A DNA stretch of 14,432 nt from an uncultured Leuconostoc sp. (lineage in GTDB: Bacteria; Bacillota; Bacilli; Lactobacillales; Lactobacillaceae): positions 1-14,432 of the forward strand of contig NZ_CAMJRK010000033.1 of NCBI RefSeq assembly GCF_946222815.1, read 5' to 3'. Below, piece by piece: positions 5,968-13,005 of the stretch. A program made the translations under genes and the position numbers. The notes under the pieces were generated by a model. That model had not been told where the DNA came from and did no database searches. It saw only the letters and a list, made by a program, of their open reading frames with translations. Within the stretch, counting starts at the first letter, position 1. The number at the start of each line of letters is the position of its first letter.

Positions 5968-6873
5968 TTATAATTTATCAAAAAAGCTTTTCTTTTTTGT
6001 GCCATCAGTTGCTTCTTGGAACGCTTGGAACGCTTCTAACGCCTTTTTTTGATCCCTGTTCAGCTTTGTTGGCACATCTAACTTCACAATGACATACTGG
6101 TCTCCATGACCTGTTCCGCGTAAGCGTGGTGCGCCTTTTCCACGTAGGCGGAAACGTGTTCCTGTTTGCGTGCCAGCAGGAATTTTCAAATTAACATCAC
6201 CATGTACAGATTTAACTTGCATTTCACTACCTAAGGCCGCTTGAACAAAATCAATCGCCTGTTCTAGGTAAATATCTGCCCCATCACGTTCAAATCCATC
6301 CTTAGACGGTGCAACTTGGAATACCACAAATAAATCACCTCGTGGTCCACCATTGGCGCCTTCTTCGCCTTGTTCAGACAATCGCATTTGTTGGCCTGTC
6401 TCAACACCTGCTGGCACTGTCACCTTAATTTCATGAGGACCATCACCTCGGTTAAATTTAATGGTTTCTTCTTTACCAAACACTGCCTCTTCAAAGCTCA
6501 AACGCATACGATATTGTAAGTCTTGCCCTTTACGTGGACGATTTGGATCGAAACCGCCACCAAACATTTGACTAAAAATATCTCCCAAGTCAGAAAAGTC
6601 ACCAAATCCGCCTTGTTGTTGATAGCCGCCACCTTGACCACCAAAACCACCATTAGCCCCTGCTGGTCCAAACTGATCATATTGTGCCCGTTTTTGTTCA
6701 GTTCCCAAAGTCTCAAAAGCTTCTTGGACTTCCTTATACTTTTCTTCAGCACCTGCATCATGATTCAAATCTGGATGATATTTTTTTGATAATTTACGGT
6801 ATGCTTTTTTGATATCATCTTGACTGGCATTTTTTTCCACACCAAGACGATTATAGAATTCTGTATTATTCAC
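5968..6873 (-). CDS. dnaJ: DnaJ co-chaperone lacking the zinc-finger region
   Basis: DnaJ is the Hsp40 partner that delivers clients to DnaK and stimulates its ATPase. From N to C: a J domain (about 4-67) with the catalytic HPD at 33-35, a Gly/Phe-rich linker (69-108), then the two client-binding beta domains (from about 116), with conserved LSFEEAVFGKEETIKF, VPAGVETGQQMRL, GGPRGDLFVVFQV and IPAGTQTGTRFRLRGKGAP, and a C-terminal dimerisation tail. The four CxxCxGxG repeats of canonical DnaJ are absent: KF (139-140) passes to KVTVPAGVE through only about nine residues, and the protein has no cysteine. The length is therefore 301 instead of about 370-385. The start is GTG 6873, where AAGGAG lies 7 nt upstream and MNNTEFYNRLGV begins. 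A more distant ATG at 6915 falls inside a hairpin and would add residues not found in DnaJ. Last gene of the heat-shock operon. Confidence 0.93.
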   Translation of the reverse strand: MNNTEFYNRLGVEKNASQDDIKKAYRKLSKKYHPDLNHDAGAEEKYKEVQEAFETLGTEQKRAQYDQFGPAGANGGFGGQGGGYQQQGGFGDFSDLGDIFSQMFGGGFDPNRPRKGQDLQYRMRLSFEEAVFGKEETIKFNRGDGPHEIKVTVPAGVETGQQMRLSEQGEEGANGGPRGDLFVVFQVAPSKDGFERDGADIYLEQAIDFVQAALGSEMQVKSVHGDVNLKIPAGTQTGTRFRLRGKGAPRLRGTGHGDQYVIVKLDVPTKLNRDQKKALEAFQAFQEATDGTKKKSFFDKL

Positions 6874-6903
6874 TGACCTACTCCTTATAATATTATGTAC
6901 ACA

Positions 6904-6927
6904 AACCGCACTCAATTGAATGCGGTT
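6904..6927 (-). terminator. Intergenic hairpin between dnaK and dnaJ
   Basis: The 24-nt segment is almost a perfect palindrome (12-nt arms, one mismatch that becomes a G-U pair in the - strand RNA). It ends in GCGGTTTGTG, a poor U-run, and lies 31 nt before the dnaJ start. It could be a leaky attenuator that lowers dnaJ relative to dnaK, or a processing/stability element. Confidence 0.5.
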
Positions 6928-6954
6928 CGCTTGATACTTATTAATAAAACGTTA

Positions 6955-8799
6955 TTAATCCTTTTTATTATCAGGATTAACTTCTTCAAAATCACCGTCA
7001 ACTGTCTTATCATCAGCTGGTTTTGCTGCATCTTCAGCACCCTCTTGTGGTGCTGCTTGTTGATACAATTTCATAGCCAATTCTTGTGCTGCTTTACCTA
7101 ATTCTTCTGACTTAGCTTTCAACTCTGTCAAATCAGCATCATCAGCGGCTGCATCTTCCTTAGCTTTTTTCAAAGCTTCCAATGCATCTTGTGTCGCCTT
7201 TTTATCATCATCACCCAACTTATCGCCAACTTCTTCCAAAGTCTTCTCTGTTGAGAAAATCAATTGATCAGCTTCGTTACGTGTGTCAACTGCTTCTTTC
7301 TTCTTGGCATCAGCTTCTTCATTAGCTTTAGCATCATTCATCATTTGCGCAATTTCATCATCTGACAAACCACCAGCCGCTTGAATGGTAATCTTCTGTT
7401 CCTTTTGCGTACCCAAATCCTTGGCAGATACAGATACAATACCATTACGATCAATATCAAATGTCACTTCAATTTGTGGTACGCCACGTTGTGCTGCCGG
7501 AATATCTGACAATTGGAAACGACCAAGTGTCTTGTTATCCGTAGCCATTGAACGTTCACCTTGCAAAACATGAATGTCCACAGCTGGTTGATTATCAGCG
7601 GCTGTTGAGAACACCTGTGACTTTGAAGTAGGAATAGTTGTGTTACGATCAATCAACTTAGTGAACACGCCACCCATCGTCTCAATACCTAGTGACAATG
7701 GTGTAACATCAAGCAAAACAACATCCTTAACGTCACCAGTAATGACACCACCTTGAACAGCGGCACCTAGAGCAACTGCTTCGTCAGGGTTAATTGAATG
7801 GTTAGGTTCCTTACCAGTTAACTTTTTAACAGAATCTTGAACAGCTGGAATACGTGTTGATCCACCATTTAAAATCACTTCATCGATATCTGAGAATGAC
7901 AAACCAGCATCTTTCAAAGCATTCAAAACTGGTTGTTCAGCTTTCTTTACTAAACTAGCTGTAATTTCGTTAAACTTAGCACGTGATAATGATGTTTGTA
8001 AATGCAATGGTCCTTGTTCGCCTGATGCAATAAACGGCAAATCAATTTGTGCTTCAGTGGCTGAAGACAAAGTCTTCTTGGCTGATTCAGCAGCATCCTT
8101 CAAACGTTGCAACGCTAGCTTGTCTGCCTTCAAGTCAACACCATTGTCTGACTTGAACTGTGCTGATAAATAATCAATAACGGCATTATCAAAGTCATCA
8201 CCACCAAGATGTGTATCACCATTAGTTGACAAAACTTCAAATACACCATCGCCTAATTCAAGGATAGACACATCAAATGTACCACCACCCAAATCATAAA
8301 CTAAAATCTTTTCATTCTTATCTAGCTTATCTAAGCCATATGCTAAAGCTGCTGCAGTTGGTTCATTTATAATACGCTCAACTTCTAGTCCAGCAATCTT
8401 ACCTGCATCTTTTGTTGCTTGACGTTGGGCATCATTAAAGTATGCTGGCACGGTAATAACAGCCTTGTCAACTTTTTCACCCAAATAATCTTCTGCATAG
8501 CCTTTAATGTATTGCAAAATCATGGCTGAAATTTCTTGCGGTGTATAGTCCTTACCATCAGCACTAACTTTGTACCCAGCTTCTCCCATATGTGACTTAA
8601 TTGAGATAATAGTATCTGGATTTGTAATCGCTTGTCGTTTAGCAACATCTCCAACTTGGCTCTCACCATTTTTAAATGAAACAACTGATGGTGTTGTACG
8701 GCCACCATTGGGGTTTGTAATAATTTTTGGTTCACCGCCTTCAAGCACAGCCACTGCTGAGTTTGTCGTTCCTAAATCAATACCGATTATCTTTGACAT
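6955..8799 (-). CDS. dnaK: Chaperone DnaK (Hsp70)
   Basis: DnaK is the ATP-driven Hsp70 chaperone. The nucleotide-binding domain begins with IGIDLGTTNSAVAV (5-18) and contains the phosphate-binding DLGGGTFD (169-176) and the ILNGGSTRIPAVQ motif. It lacks the extra segment that Gram-negative DnaK has in this domain. The linker DVVLLDVTPLSLGIET follows, then the beta substrate-binding domain and a helical lid rich in Lys, Asp and Ala. It ends in the acidic GDFEEV motif, extended by a short tail. The 614 residues match Firmicute DnaK. The ATG has AGGAAG 9 nt upstream. The 99-nt gap to grpE holds no clear promoter or CIRCE, so expression should come from the hrcA promoter. The gap does hold the perfect palindrome AAGTTAACTT. 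Confidence 0.98.
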   Translation of the reverse strand: MSKIIGIDLGTTNSAVAVLEGGEPKIITNPNGGRTTPSVVSFKNGESQVGDVAKRQAITNPDTIISIKSHMGEAGYKVSADGKDYTPQEISAMILQYIKGYAEDYLGEKVDKAVITVPAYFNDAQRQATKDAGKIAGLEVERIINEPTAAALAYGLDKLDKNEKILVYDLGGGTFDVSILELGDGVFEVLSTNGDTHLGGDDFDNAVIDYLSAQFKSDNGVDLKADKLALQRLKDAAESAKKTLSSATEAQIDLPFIASGEQGPLHLQTSLSRAKFNEITASLVKKAEQPVLNALKDAGLSFSDIDEVILNGGSTRIPAVQDSVKKLTGKEPNHSINPDEAVALGAAVQGGVITGDVKDVVLLDVTPLSLGIETMGGVFTKLIDRNTTIPTSKSQVFSTAADNQPAVDIHVLQGERSMATDNKTLGRFQLSDIPAAQRGVPQIEVTFDIDRNGIVSVSAKDLGTQKEQKITIQAAGGLSDDEIAQMMNDAKANEEADAKKKEAVDTRNEADQLIFSTEKTLEEVGDKLGDDDKKATQDALEALKKAKEDAAADDADLTELKAKSEELGKAAQELAMKLYQQAAPQEGAEDAAKPADDKTVDGDFEEVNPDNKKD

Positions 8800-8898
8800 G
8801 AATTTATTCTTCCTTTACTTTTAAGTTAACTTTGTCTTTTTAAGGTGTAGTGCGCTTTGCTGAATCACCATAATATTATTGTTATGTTTAAAATAAGA

Positions 8899-9444
8899 TT
8901 ATTTCGCCACTGCTACCATTGCTGGACGTAATACACGATCTTGCAATATATAGCCTTTTTGCAAAACAGATGCAATTTGATCTGAATCCACTTCATCCGA
9001 AGAAACACTCTGAATTGCCTGGTGTTTTGTTGGATCAAATACTTCACCAACCTCGCCTGTTGCAGAAATACCATTGTCGGTTAAAGCTTGTACTAACGTT
9101 TTCAATGTCATTTCAACACCAGTTTTAATTTGTTGCGCGACTGCATCTTCAGACTCAACAAGCAAGGCACGTTCTAAATTATCAACCGCTGGCAACACAG
9201 CACTAGCGAGTTCTTGGCCATCATACTTGCGCACATTTTGCACTTCACGTGCATGCCGTTGTTGTATATTTTGTATTTCAGCCTGTGAACGCAGTAATTG
9301 ATCTTCCAGACTCGAGACCTGTGATAATGCTTCATCAAGTTCAAGTTGTTTAGGATCTATTTCTTCTTGCACAGCTTGAGCATCTTCAACTATCTCTTCT
9401 GTTACTTTCTCATCTTTTAGTTTGTTTTTAGTTTCATCTGCCAC
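8899..9444 (-). CDS. grpE: Nucleotide exchange factor GrpE
   Basis: GrpE is the homodimeric exchange factor that releases ADP from DnaK. The 181-residue protein has an acidic, low-complexity N-terminus (1-40), a long coiled coil (about 30-85, LSQVSSLEDQLLRSQAEIQN), the YDGQELASAVLPAVDNLERA region and the C-terminal beta domain with VGEVFDPTKHQAIQSV and GYILQDRVLRPAMVAV, both strongly typical of GrpE. The start is GTG 9444: AGGAGG lies 8 nt upstream, and no ATG is near. It begins 17 nt after the hrcA stop, so the two genes are surely co-transcribed. Confidence 0.97.
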   Translation of the reverse strand: MADETKNKLKDEKVTEEIVEDAQAVQEEIDPKQLELDEALSQVSSLEDQLLRSQAEIQNIQQRHAREVQNVRKYDGQELASAVLPAVDNLERALLVESEDAVAQQIKTGVEMTLKTLVQALTDNGISATGEVGEVFDPTKHQAIQSVSSDEVDSDQIASVLQKGYILQDRVLRPAMVAVAK

Positions 9445-9461
9445 GTAAGTGACCTCCTAGT

Positions 9462-10490
9462 TTATGTATATTCAATCATTTTTTGACTTAAAGCCTCACC
9501 AAACGCATCCATTAATAAAACATTACGAGCATACGTCATACGAATCGGACCTAACAAAGCAATTATGCCATCTCCTTGATTCGGTACAGCAAACGCTCTT
9601 GTAATTAAGCTAAACGGCTTTAACAGCGGTTCATCGATTTCTTTAGCAATCTTAATAATAACATGGTGCGCTGTCGTTGTGGCGACTCGACGAACATCCG
9701 CAGCAGATGTTAAAAATTCTAGTAACCGCTTGACTTCCCTCGTGTCTTGATCCTCATCACCAAAATCTAACACATTTAAGCGCCCACCAATGTGCACTTT
9801 ATCGCCAATCGACCTGGCCAATACATCACCAAATAGTTGTAAGAATGCTGCTGGCGTTTTAATCATACGGCTCATTTGTGTTGGTAGTTCATCTGACTGC
9901 ATCATCTGTAAAACTTCCAAAACAGGTCTTCCGTTAGTCTGGTCGTTAATATATTTAATCATGCTATCCAATGATGAGACTGCCAGCTCTCGAGGCAATT
10001 TAAAAGTTTGACTTGTCACTTTTCCATCATTAGTTACCAGTACTGCAATCAATTGTTGATTTTCTAACGGTACTAAACGAAATCCGGAAACAACTATATT
10101 CAAACGTTCTGGTTTTAAAATTAACGCCGTTGCACCAGTTAGTTGAGACAATGTCCTAGCCGACTCATCCAGTAAATCATCAATTTCATGAAAATTACCA
10201 CGAAAAGATTGCATAACCAACGCAATATCTTGCTCTGTAGCTGCGCGTGCCATCATCAAATTATCAAGATAATATCTATAGCCAGCTCGTGATGGCACGC
10301 GTCCAGCAGATGTGTGCAATTTTTTAATCAATGCTGCTGATTCTAAAGCCGCCATTTCGTTACGAATTGTAGCAGAACTAATCTTAATGTTAAGTTGTTC
10401 CTGAAGGCTCTTTGATCCGACTGCATGCGCTGTTTGTGTGTATTCGTAAATGATGGCACTTAAAATTAACTTTTGTCGTTCTGTTAGCAT
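9462..10490 (-). CDS. hrcA: Heat-inducible transcription repressor HrcA
   Basis: HrcA represses class I heat-shock genes by binding CIRCE operators; its activity depends on GroEL. The 342-residue protein has the N-terminal winged helix (about 1-75): LTERQKLILSAIIYEYTQTA, AVGSKSLQEQLNIKISSATI with RNEMAALESAALIKKLHTSAGRVPS. The dimerisation and GAF-like inserted domains follow, and the family ending (IALLGPIRMTYARNVLLMDA) is present. The ATG has GGAGGTGAT directly upstream. As first gene of hrcA-grpE-dnaK-dnaJ it is preceded by two CIRCE-type repeats, so it should control its own operon. Confidence 0.97.
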   Translation of the reverse strand: MLTERQKLILSAIIYEYTQTAHAVGSKSLQEQLNIKISSATIRNEMAALESAALIKKLHTSAGRVPSRAGYRYYLDNLMMARAATEQDIALVMQSFRGNFHEIDDLLDESARTLSQLTGATALILKPERLNIVVSGFRLVPLENQQLIAVLVTNDGKVTSQTFKLPRELAVSSLDSMIKYINDQTNGRPVLEVLQMMQSDELPTQMSRMIKTPAAFLQLFGDVLARSIGDKVHIGGRLNVLDFGDEDQDTREVKRLLEFLTSAADVRRVATTTAHHVIIKIAKEIDEPLLKPFSLITRAFAVPNQGDGIIALLGPIRMTYARNVLLMDAFGEALSQKMIEYT

Positions 10491-10505
10491 GCCATCACCT
10501 CCGTT

Positions 10506-10532
10506 TTAGCACTCAATAACACTTACTGCTAA
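10506..10532 (-). promoter_or_regulatory. CIRCE operator, downstream copy (one imperfect arm)
   Basis: On + this reads TTAGCACTC, nine spacer bases, then TACTGCTAA. The first arm is identical to the CIRCE consensus, the second matches GAGTGCTAA at 7 of 9 positions, and the spacer is the standard 9 nt. It lies between the probable transcription start and the hrcA ribosome site, where bound HrcA would block elongation or initiation. Confidence 0.8.
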
Positions 10533-10540
10533 CATCTATA

Positions 10541-10568
10541 ATAATACACCTTTTTAAAAATTACGCAA
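10541..10568 (-). promoter_or_regulatory. Probable sigma-A promoter of the hrcA operon
   Basis: On the - strand TTGCGT (10563-10568) is followed, after 16 nt, by TATTAT (10541-10546); an overlapping TATTAT three bases on gives a 19-nt spacing. The promoter is framed by CIRCE-type repeats on both sides, one ending 5 nt upstream of the -35 and the other starting about 8 nt after the -10. Confidence 0.55.
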
Positions 10569-10573
10569 GTCTT

Positions 10574-10599
10574 TTAGCACTCTTTTTTAAGAGTGCTAA
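10574..10599 (-). promoter_or_regulatory. CIRCE operator, upstream copy (perfect arms, 8-nt spacer)
   Basis: TTAGCACTC (10574-10582) and GAGTGCTAA (10591-10599) are perfect CIRCE arms, but the spacer TTTTTTAA is 8 nt instead of the canonical 9. Because of the T/A content the pairing extends to 13-bp arms with a 4-nt loop, so it also looks like a terminator; ribF however has its own terminator before it. A lost T in a homopolymer, real or a sequencing error, could explain the spacer. Confidence 0.75.
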
Positions 10600-10601
10600 A
10601 A

Positions 10602-10632
10602 TAAAAATACACTTAACCTTAGTCAAGTGTAT
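10602..10632 (-). terminator. Rho-independent terminator overlapping the ribF stop codon
   Basis: ATACACTT (10607-10614) pairs with AAGTGTAT (10625-10632), and the ribF TAA (10619-10621) lies in the 10-nt loop. On the - strand the hairpin is followed by TTTTTATTTT, a good U-run. Confidence 0.75.
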
Positions 10633-11569
10633 CAAAATATTGTCTTGTAGCAATTTCATCTTTTTTTAGTTGCTTTATTAATTCTGGTACACTCCTAAAC
10701 TTTACTTCACCACGAAGATAGTTATACCAATTGACTATGACATTTTCACCATATACCTTTTGGTTAAAATCTAATATATTTATTTCAACAGTAATTGGTC
10801 TTGTATCACCAAATGTGATATTGCGACCAATACTAGCCATCCCCAAATGCCAGTCATCAGCAATCATTATTTTAACCGCATAAATTCCAACAGCCGGTAA
10901 CCATTCTAATTCTGGCGTTTTTATGTTGACTGTTGGAAATCCTAGTTCACGGCCACGTGCTTCACCATGTATTACCAAACCAGTTGTTTGATGAACACGT
11001 CCAAGTTGGCGATTAACAAGACTCATATTACCTAATTCTAACGCGTTCCGGATAGATGACGATCCAATTTTCTGGTTATTATCATCCATTTCTGAAACTG
11101 ATACGACATTAAAACGTTTCTTTGCATATTGAGGTAAATGATCCATGTCTGCTATATTAACATCTCCACCATATACATGATCAAATCCACCCACCACGGT
11201 TACTGGATTTAGACGCATAATAACTTGATTAACAAATTCTTGCGGTTCTAGTTTTGCCAATTGCGAGGTAAATTGCATGACATACATGATATTCACTCCG
11301 AGTTCAGAAAGCAATGCTGCTTTTTGATTCATGGTAGTTAAATAACGTAAAGGTTGTGCCAGCATTTTAAATACAACAATAGGCTGAGGATCATAAGTGA
11401 GTATTGCAAGGGGCACACCTTGTTTATCTGCTTCACGTTTGGCACGCTTAATAACAGCCTGATGCCCCAAGTGTACGCCATCAAAAAAACCCATGGCAAT
11501 AACTTGTGGTTTTGGGTCTGGTAGTATTTTCTTTAAAATTGGGTAATGCAATTTAATTATTTTAATCAT
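10619..11569 (-). CDS. ribF: Bifunctional riboflavin kinase / FAD synthetase
   Basis: RibF phosphorylates riboflavin to FMN and adenylylates FMN to FAD. The 316-residue protein has the N-terminal nucleotidyltransferase domain with GFFDGVHLGH (27-36) and SSSIRNAL (170-177), and the C-terminal flavokinase domain with GRELGFPTVN (205-214), the GxYAV strand and the ending pattern VEINILDFNQKVYGENV. It lies 2 nt after truB. No good Shine-Dalgarno precedes the ATG, so translation probably depends on coupling to truB. The truB-ribF pair is conserved in Firmicutes. The transcript ends in a terminator that includes the ribF stop codon. Confidence 0.96.
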   Translation of the reverse strand: MIKIIKLHYPILKKILPDPKPQVIAMGFFDGVHLGHQAVIKRAKREADKQGVPLAILTYDPQPIVVFKMLAQPLRYLTTMNQKAALLSELGVNIMYVMQFTSQLAKLEPQEFVNQVIMRLNPVTVVGGFDHVYGGDVNIADMDHLPQYAKKRFNVVSVSEMDDNNQKIGSSSIRNALELGNMSLVNRQLGRVHQTTGLVIHGEARGRELGFPTVNIKTPELEWLPAVGIYAVKIMIADDWHLGMASIGRNITFGDTRPITVEINILDFNQKVYGENVIVNWYNYLRGEVKFRSVPELIKQLKKDEIATRQYFDTLD

Positions 11570-11571
11570 TA

Positions 11572-12480
11572 TTATTCATTCGTAAACACGTAACGCGATT
11601 GCCAGACACTATCTTCTTTATTGTAGGCATACACTGCTTTAACTTCATCATGATATGTCAATTGCAAATAAGTATCACTTGCAGGCCATATTGCTATCTT
11701 TTGACCATTTTTAACAGCAAACCATTCATCATCTGAAAGCGCTTTTGTCGGCCACGTCAGTACATCCTTTATTGGTATGATTAGTTTTAATAATTCTGAT
11801 TGTGCCATAGTTACAATGTCGTCTAAATTCGTAGCATGGGCACTTGTTATACCACTACCCATTGTACGCGTCAGTCTACTCATTGTAGCAGGCACATCAA
11901 GCTGTCGGCCAGTATCTACTGCTAAAGTTCGAATATAAGTTCCTTTGGAAACAGTTGCCTCAAAATCAAAATGTTGTTGCTTATTTTCATAAACAGTAGC
12001 ACCAGTACGTTTGTAATTATAAATGACTGCCTCTCGAACTGGTCGTTCCACTGTTTCTCCTGCTCTCGCATATTCATAAAGTCGTTTACCACCGACTTTA
12101 ACAGCTGAAAACATGGGTGGCACTTGTTTTATAGTACCGTTTAAATTGGCTATAGCGTTATCAATGGTAGCATCAGTAAACGGCACGTCAATGTCAACTT
12201 TTGATATCACATCACCATCTAAATCTTCTGTTTCCGTCGCAAAGCCCAATACAACACTGCCAACATAACGTTTAGGCCTGCTTTGCAGTTCATCTATTAA
12301 TTTCGTAGCTTTACCAAGAGCAATCACGAGAACACCTTCAACATTTGGATCTAACGTTCCAGCATGCCCCACCCTTTTTTGACCAATTGCCCGACGAACT
12401 TTGGCAACAACATCAAACGATGTCACACCACGTGGTTTATTAACAACAATCAAACCATCGATATTATTATTATGTTGCAT
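11572..12480 (-). CDS. truB: tRNA pseudouridine(55) synthase TruB
   Basis: TruB converts U55 to pseudouridine in the T loop of tRNAs. The 302-residue protein begins IDGLIVVNKPRGVTSFDVV and has the catalytic motif GHAGTLDPNVEGVL (38-51) with the nucleophile Asp44; a family-typical KRYVGSVVLGFATETEDLDG and GTYIRTLAVDTG follow. Ala at position 40, where many TruB have Thr (GHTGTLDP), is a mild variant. I set the start at ATG 12480, where GAGGG lies 5 nt upstream and homology to TruB begins. A longer frame upstream would add 44 residues that are antisense-like read-through of the preceding gene. The start overlaps the end of the EIIA-like gene by 11 nt, so the two are translationally coupled. Confidence 0.96.
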   Translation of the reverse strand: MQHNNNIDGLIVVNKPRGVTSFDVVAKVRRAIGQKRVGHAGTLDPNVEGVLVIALGKATKLIDELQSRPKRYVGSVVLGFATETEDLDGDVISKVDIDVPFTDATIDNAIANLNGTIKQVPPMFSAVKVGGKRLYEYARAGETVERPVREAVIYNYKRTGATVYENKQQHFDFEATVSKGTYIRTLAVDTGRQLDVPATMSRLTRTMGSGITSAHATNLDDIVTMAQSELLKLIIPIKDVLTWPTKALSDDEWFAVKNGQKIAIWPASDTYLQLTYHDEVKAVYAYNKEDSVWQSRYVFTNE

Positions 12481-12991
12481 CTGTACCCTCTTGGTATTGC
12501 CAAATACTTTGTCCAGCATACACAGCACCGTAATTAACGTGTGGCACGACAGTGTCTTCAAACAATACATAAACACGGACATCGTCTTGCCCCATTGCAT
12601 GCGTGGTTCCAATCAAATCACCCGCATGTAGTTGTTGACCTGTACCATAAGTTGCCAAACGCGTTCCTTGCAGTATTTCATTGCGTGCATGCAATTGAAC
12701 TGTCACCTTATCATGATGCATACTTTGAATTGTCACAGTATGCTCATCAGATGTCATTACAATGCCTGACACCGGAGACATAATATTATTGCCATCTGGT
12801 AACATCATAAACCCATTTTTACTATGACCTTTTTCGCTGTCACCATCCATTTTTTTCAGTTGACCTGTTACAGGTGCAACGACAACAGGCCATACTGATT
12901 TACGGGCAACATGGCCTGCATTCATTTGTCCGGTCGTTTTAACACGATTATACTTATTTTTCTGGTTAAATACATTTTGCCACCAATTCAT
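12470..12991 (-). CDS. Stand-alone PTS EIIA-Glc-like domain protein
   Basis: This 173-aa soluble protein looks like a divergent glucose-type EIIA (Crr) domain, the phosphocarrier of the sugar phosphotransferase system. VVVAPVTGQL (36-45) and IMSPVSGIV (70-78) match the two beta-barrel repeats, and GQQLHAGDLIG (118-128) matches the conserved 'G-x-x-V-K-x-G-D' segment. Two histidines sit where EIIA has its active pair: His84 in DEHTVTI and His101 in VQLHARNE. The Gly after the active His is replaced (HAR instead of HxG), and the stretch between the first two repeats is short. There is an N-terminal extension of about 34 basic or aromatic residues with no signal sequence. AGAGG lies 6 nt before the ATG. 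It follows the aminotransferase by 14 nt and overlaps truB by 11 nt. It may be a phosphocarrier or a regulator that has lost catalysis. Confidence 0.65.
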   Translation of the reverse strand: MNWWQNVFNQKNKYNRVKTTGQMNAGHVARKSVWPVVVAPVTGQLKKMDGDSEKGHSKNGFMMLPDGNNIMSPVSGIVMTSDEHTVTIQSMHHDKVTVQLHARNEILQGTRLATYGTGQQLHAGDLIGTTHAMGQDDVRVYVLFEDTVVPHVNYGAVYAGQSIWQYQEGTDAT

Positions 12992-13005
12992 AAATTGCCT
13001 CTTAC

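Noticed and set aside
6874..6915. Extending dnaJ to the ATG at 6915 (315 aa)
   Set aside because: The extra 14 residues do not resemble DnaJ, the ATG is inside the dnaK-dnaJ hairpin with no ribosome site, and GTG 6873 has AAGGAG at the right distance.
10574..10599. Reading the upstream CIRCE-like hairpin as the ribF terminator
   Set aside because: A better terminator with a U-run overlaps the ribF stop at 10602-10632, and the arms are identical to the CIRCE consensus.
12481..12612. Extending truB to the ATG at 12612 (346 aa)
   Set aside because: The added 44 residues overlap the EIIA-like gene in another frame and lie outside TruB homology; ATG 12480 has its own GAGGG site.
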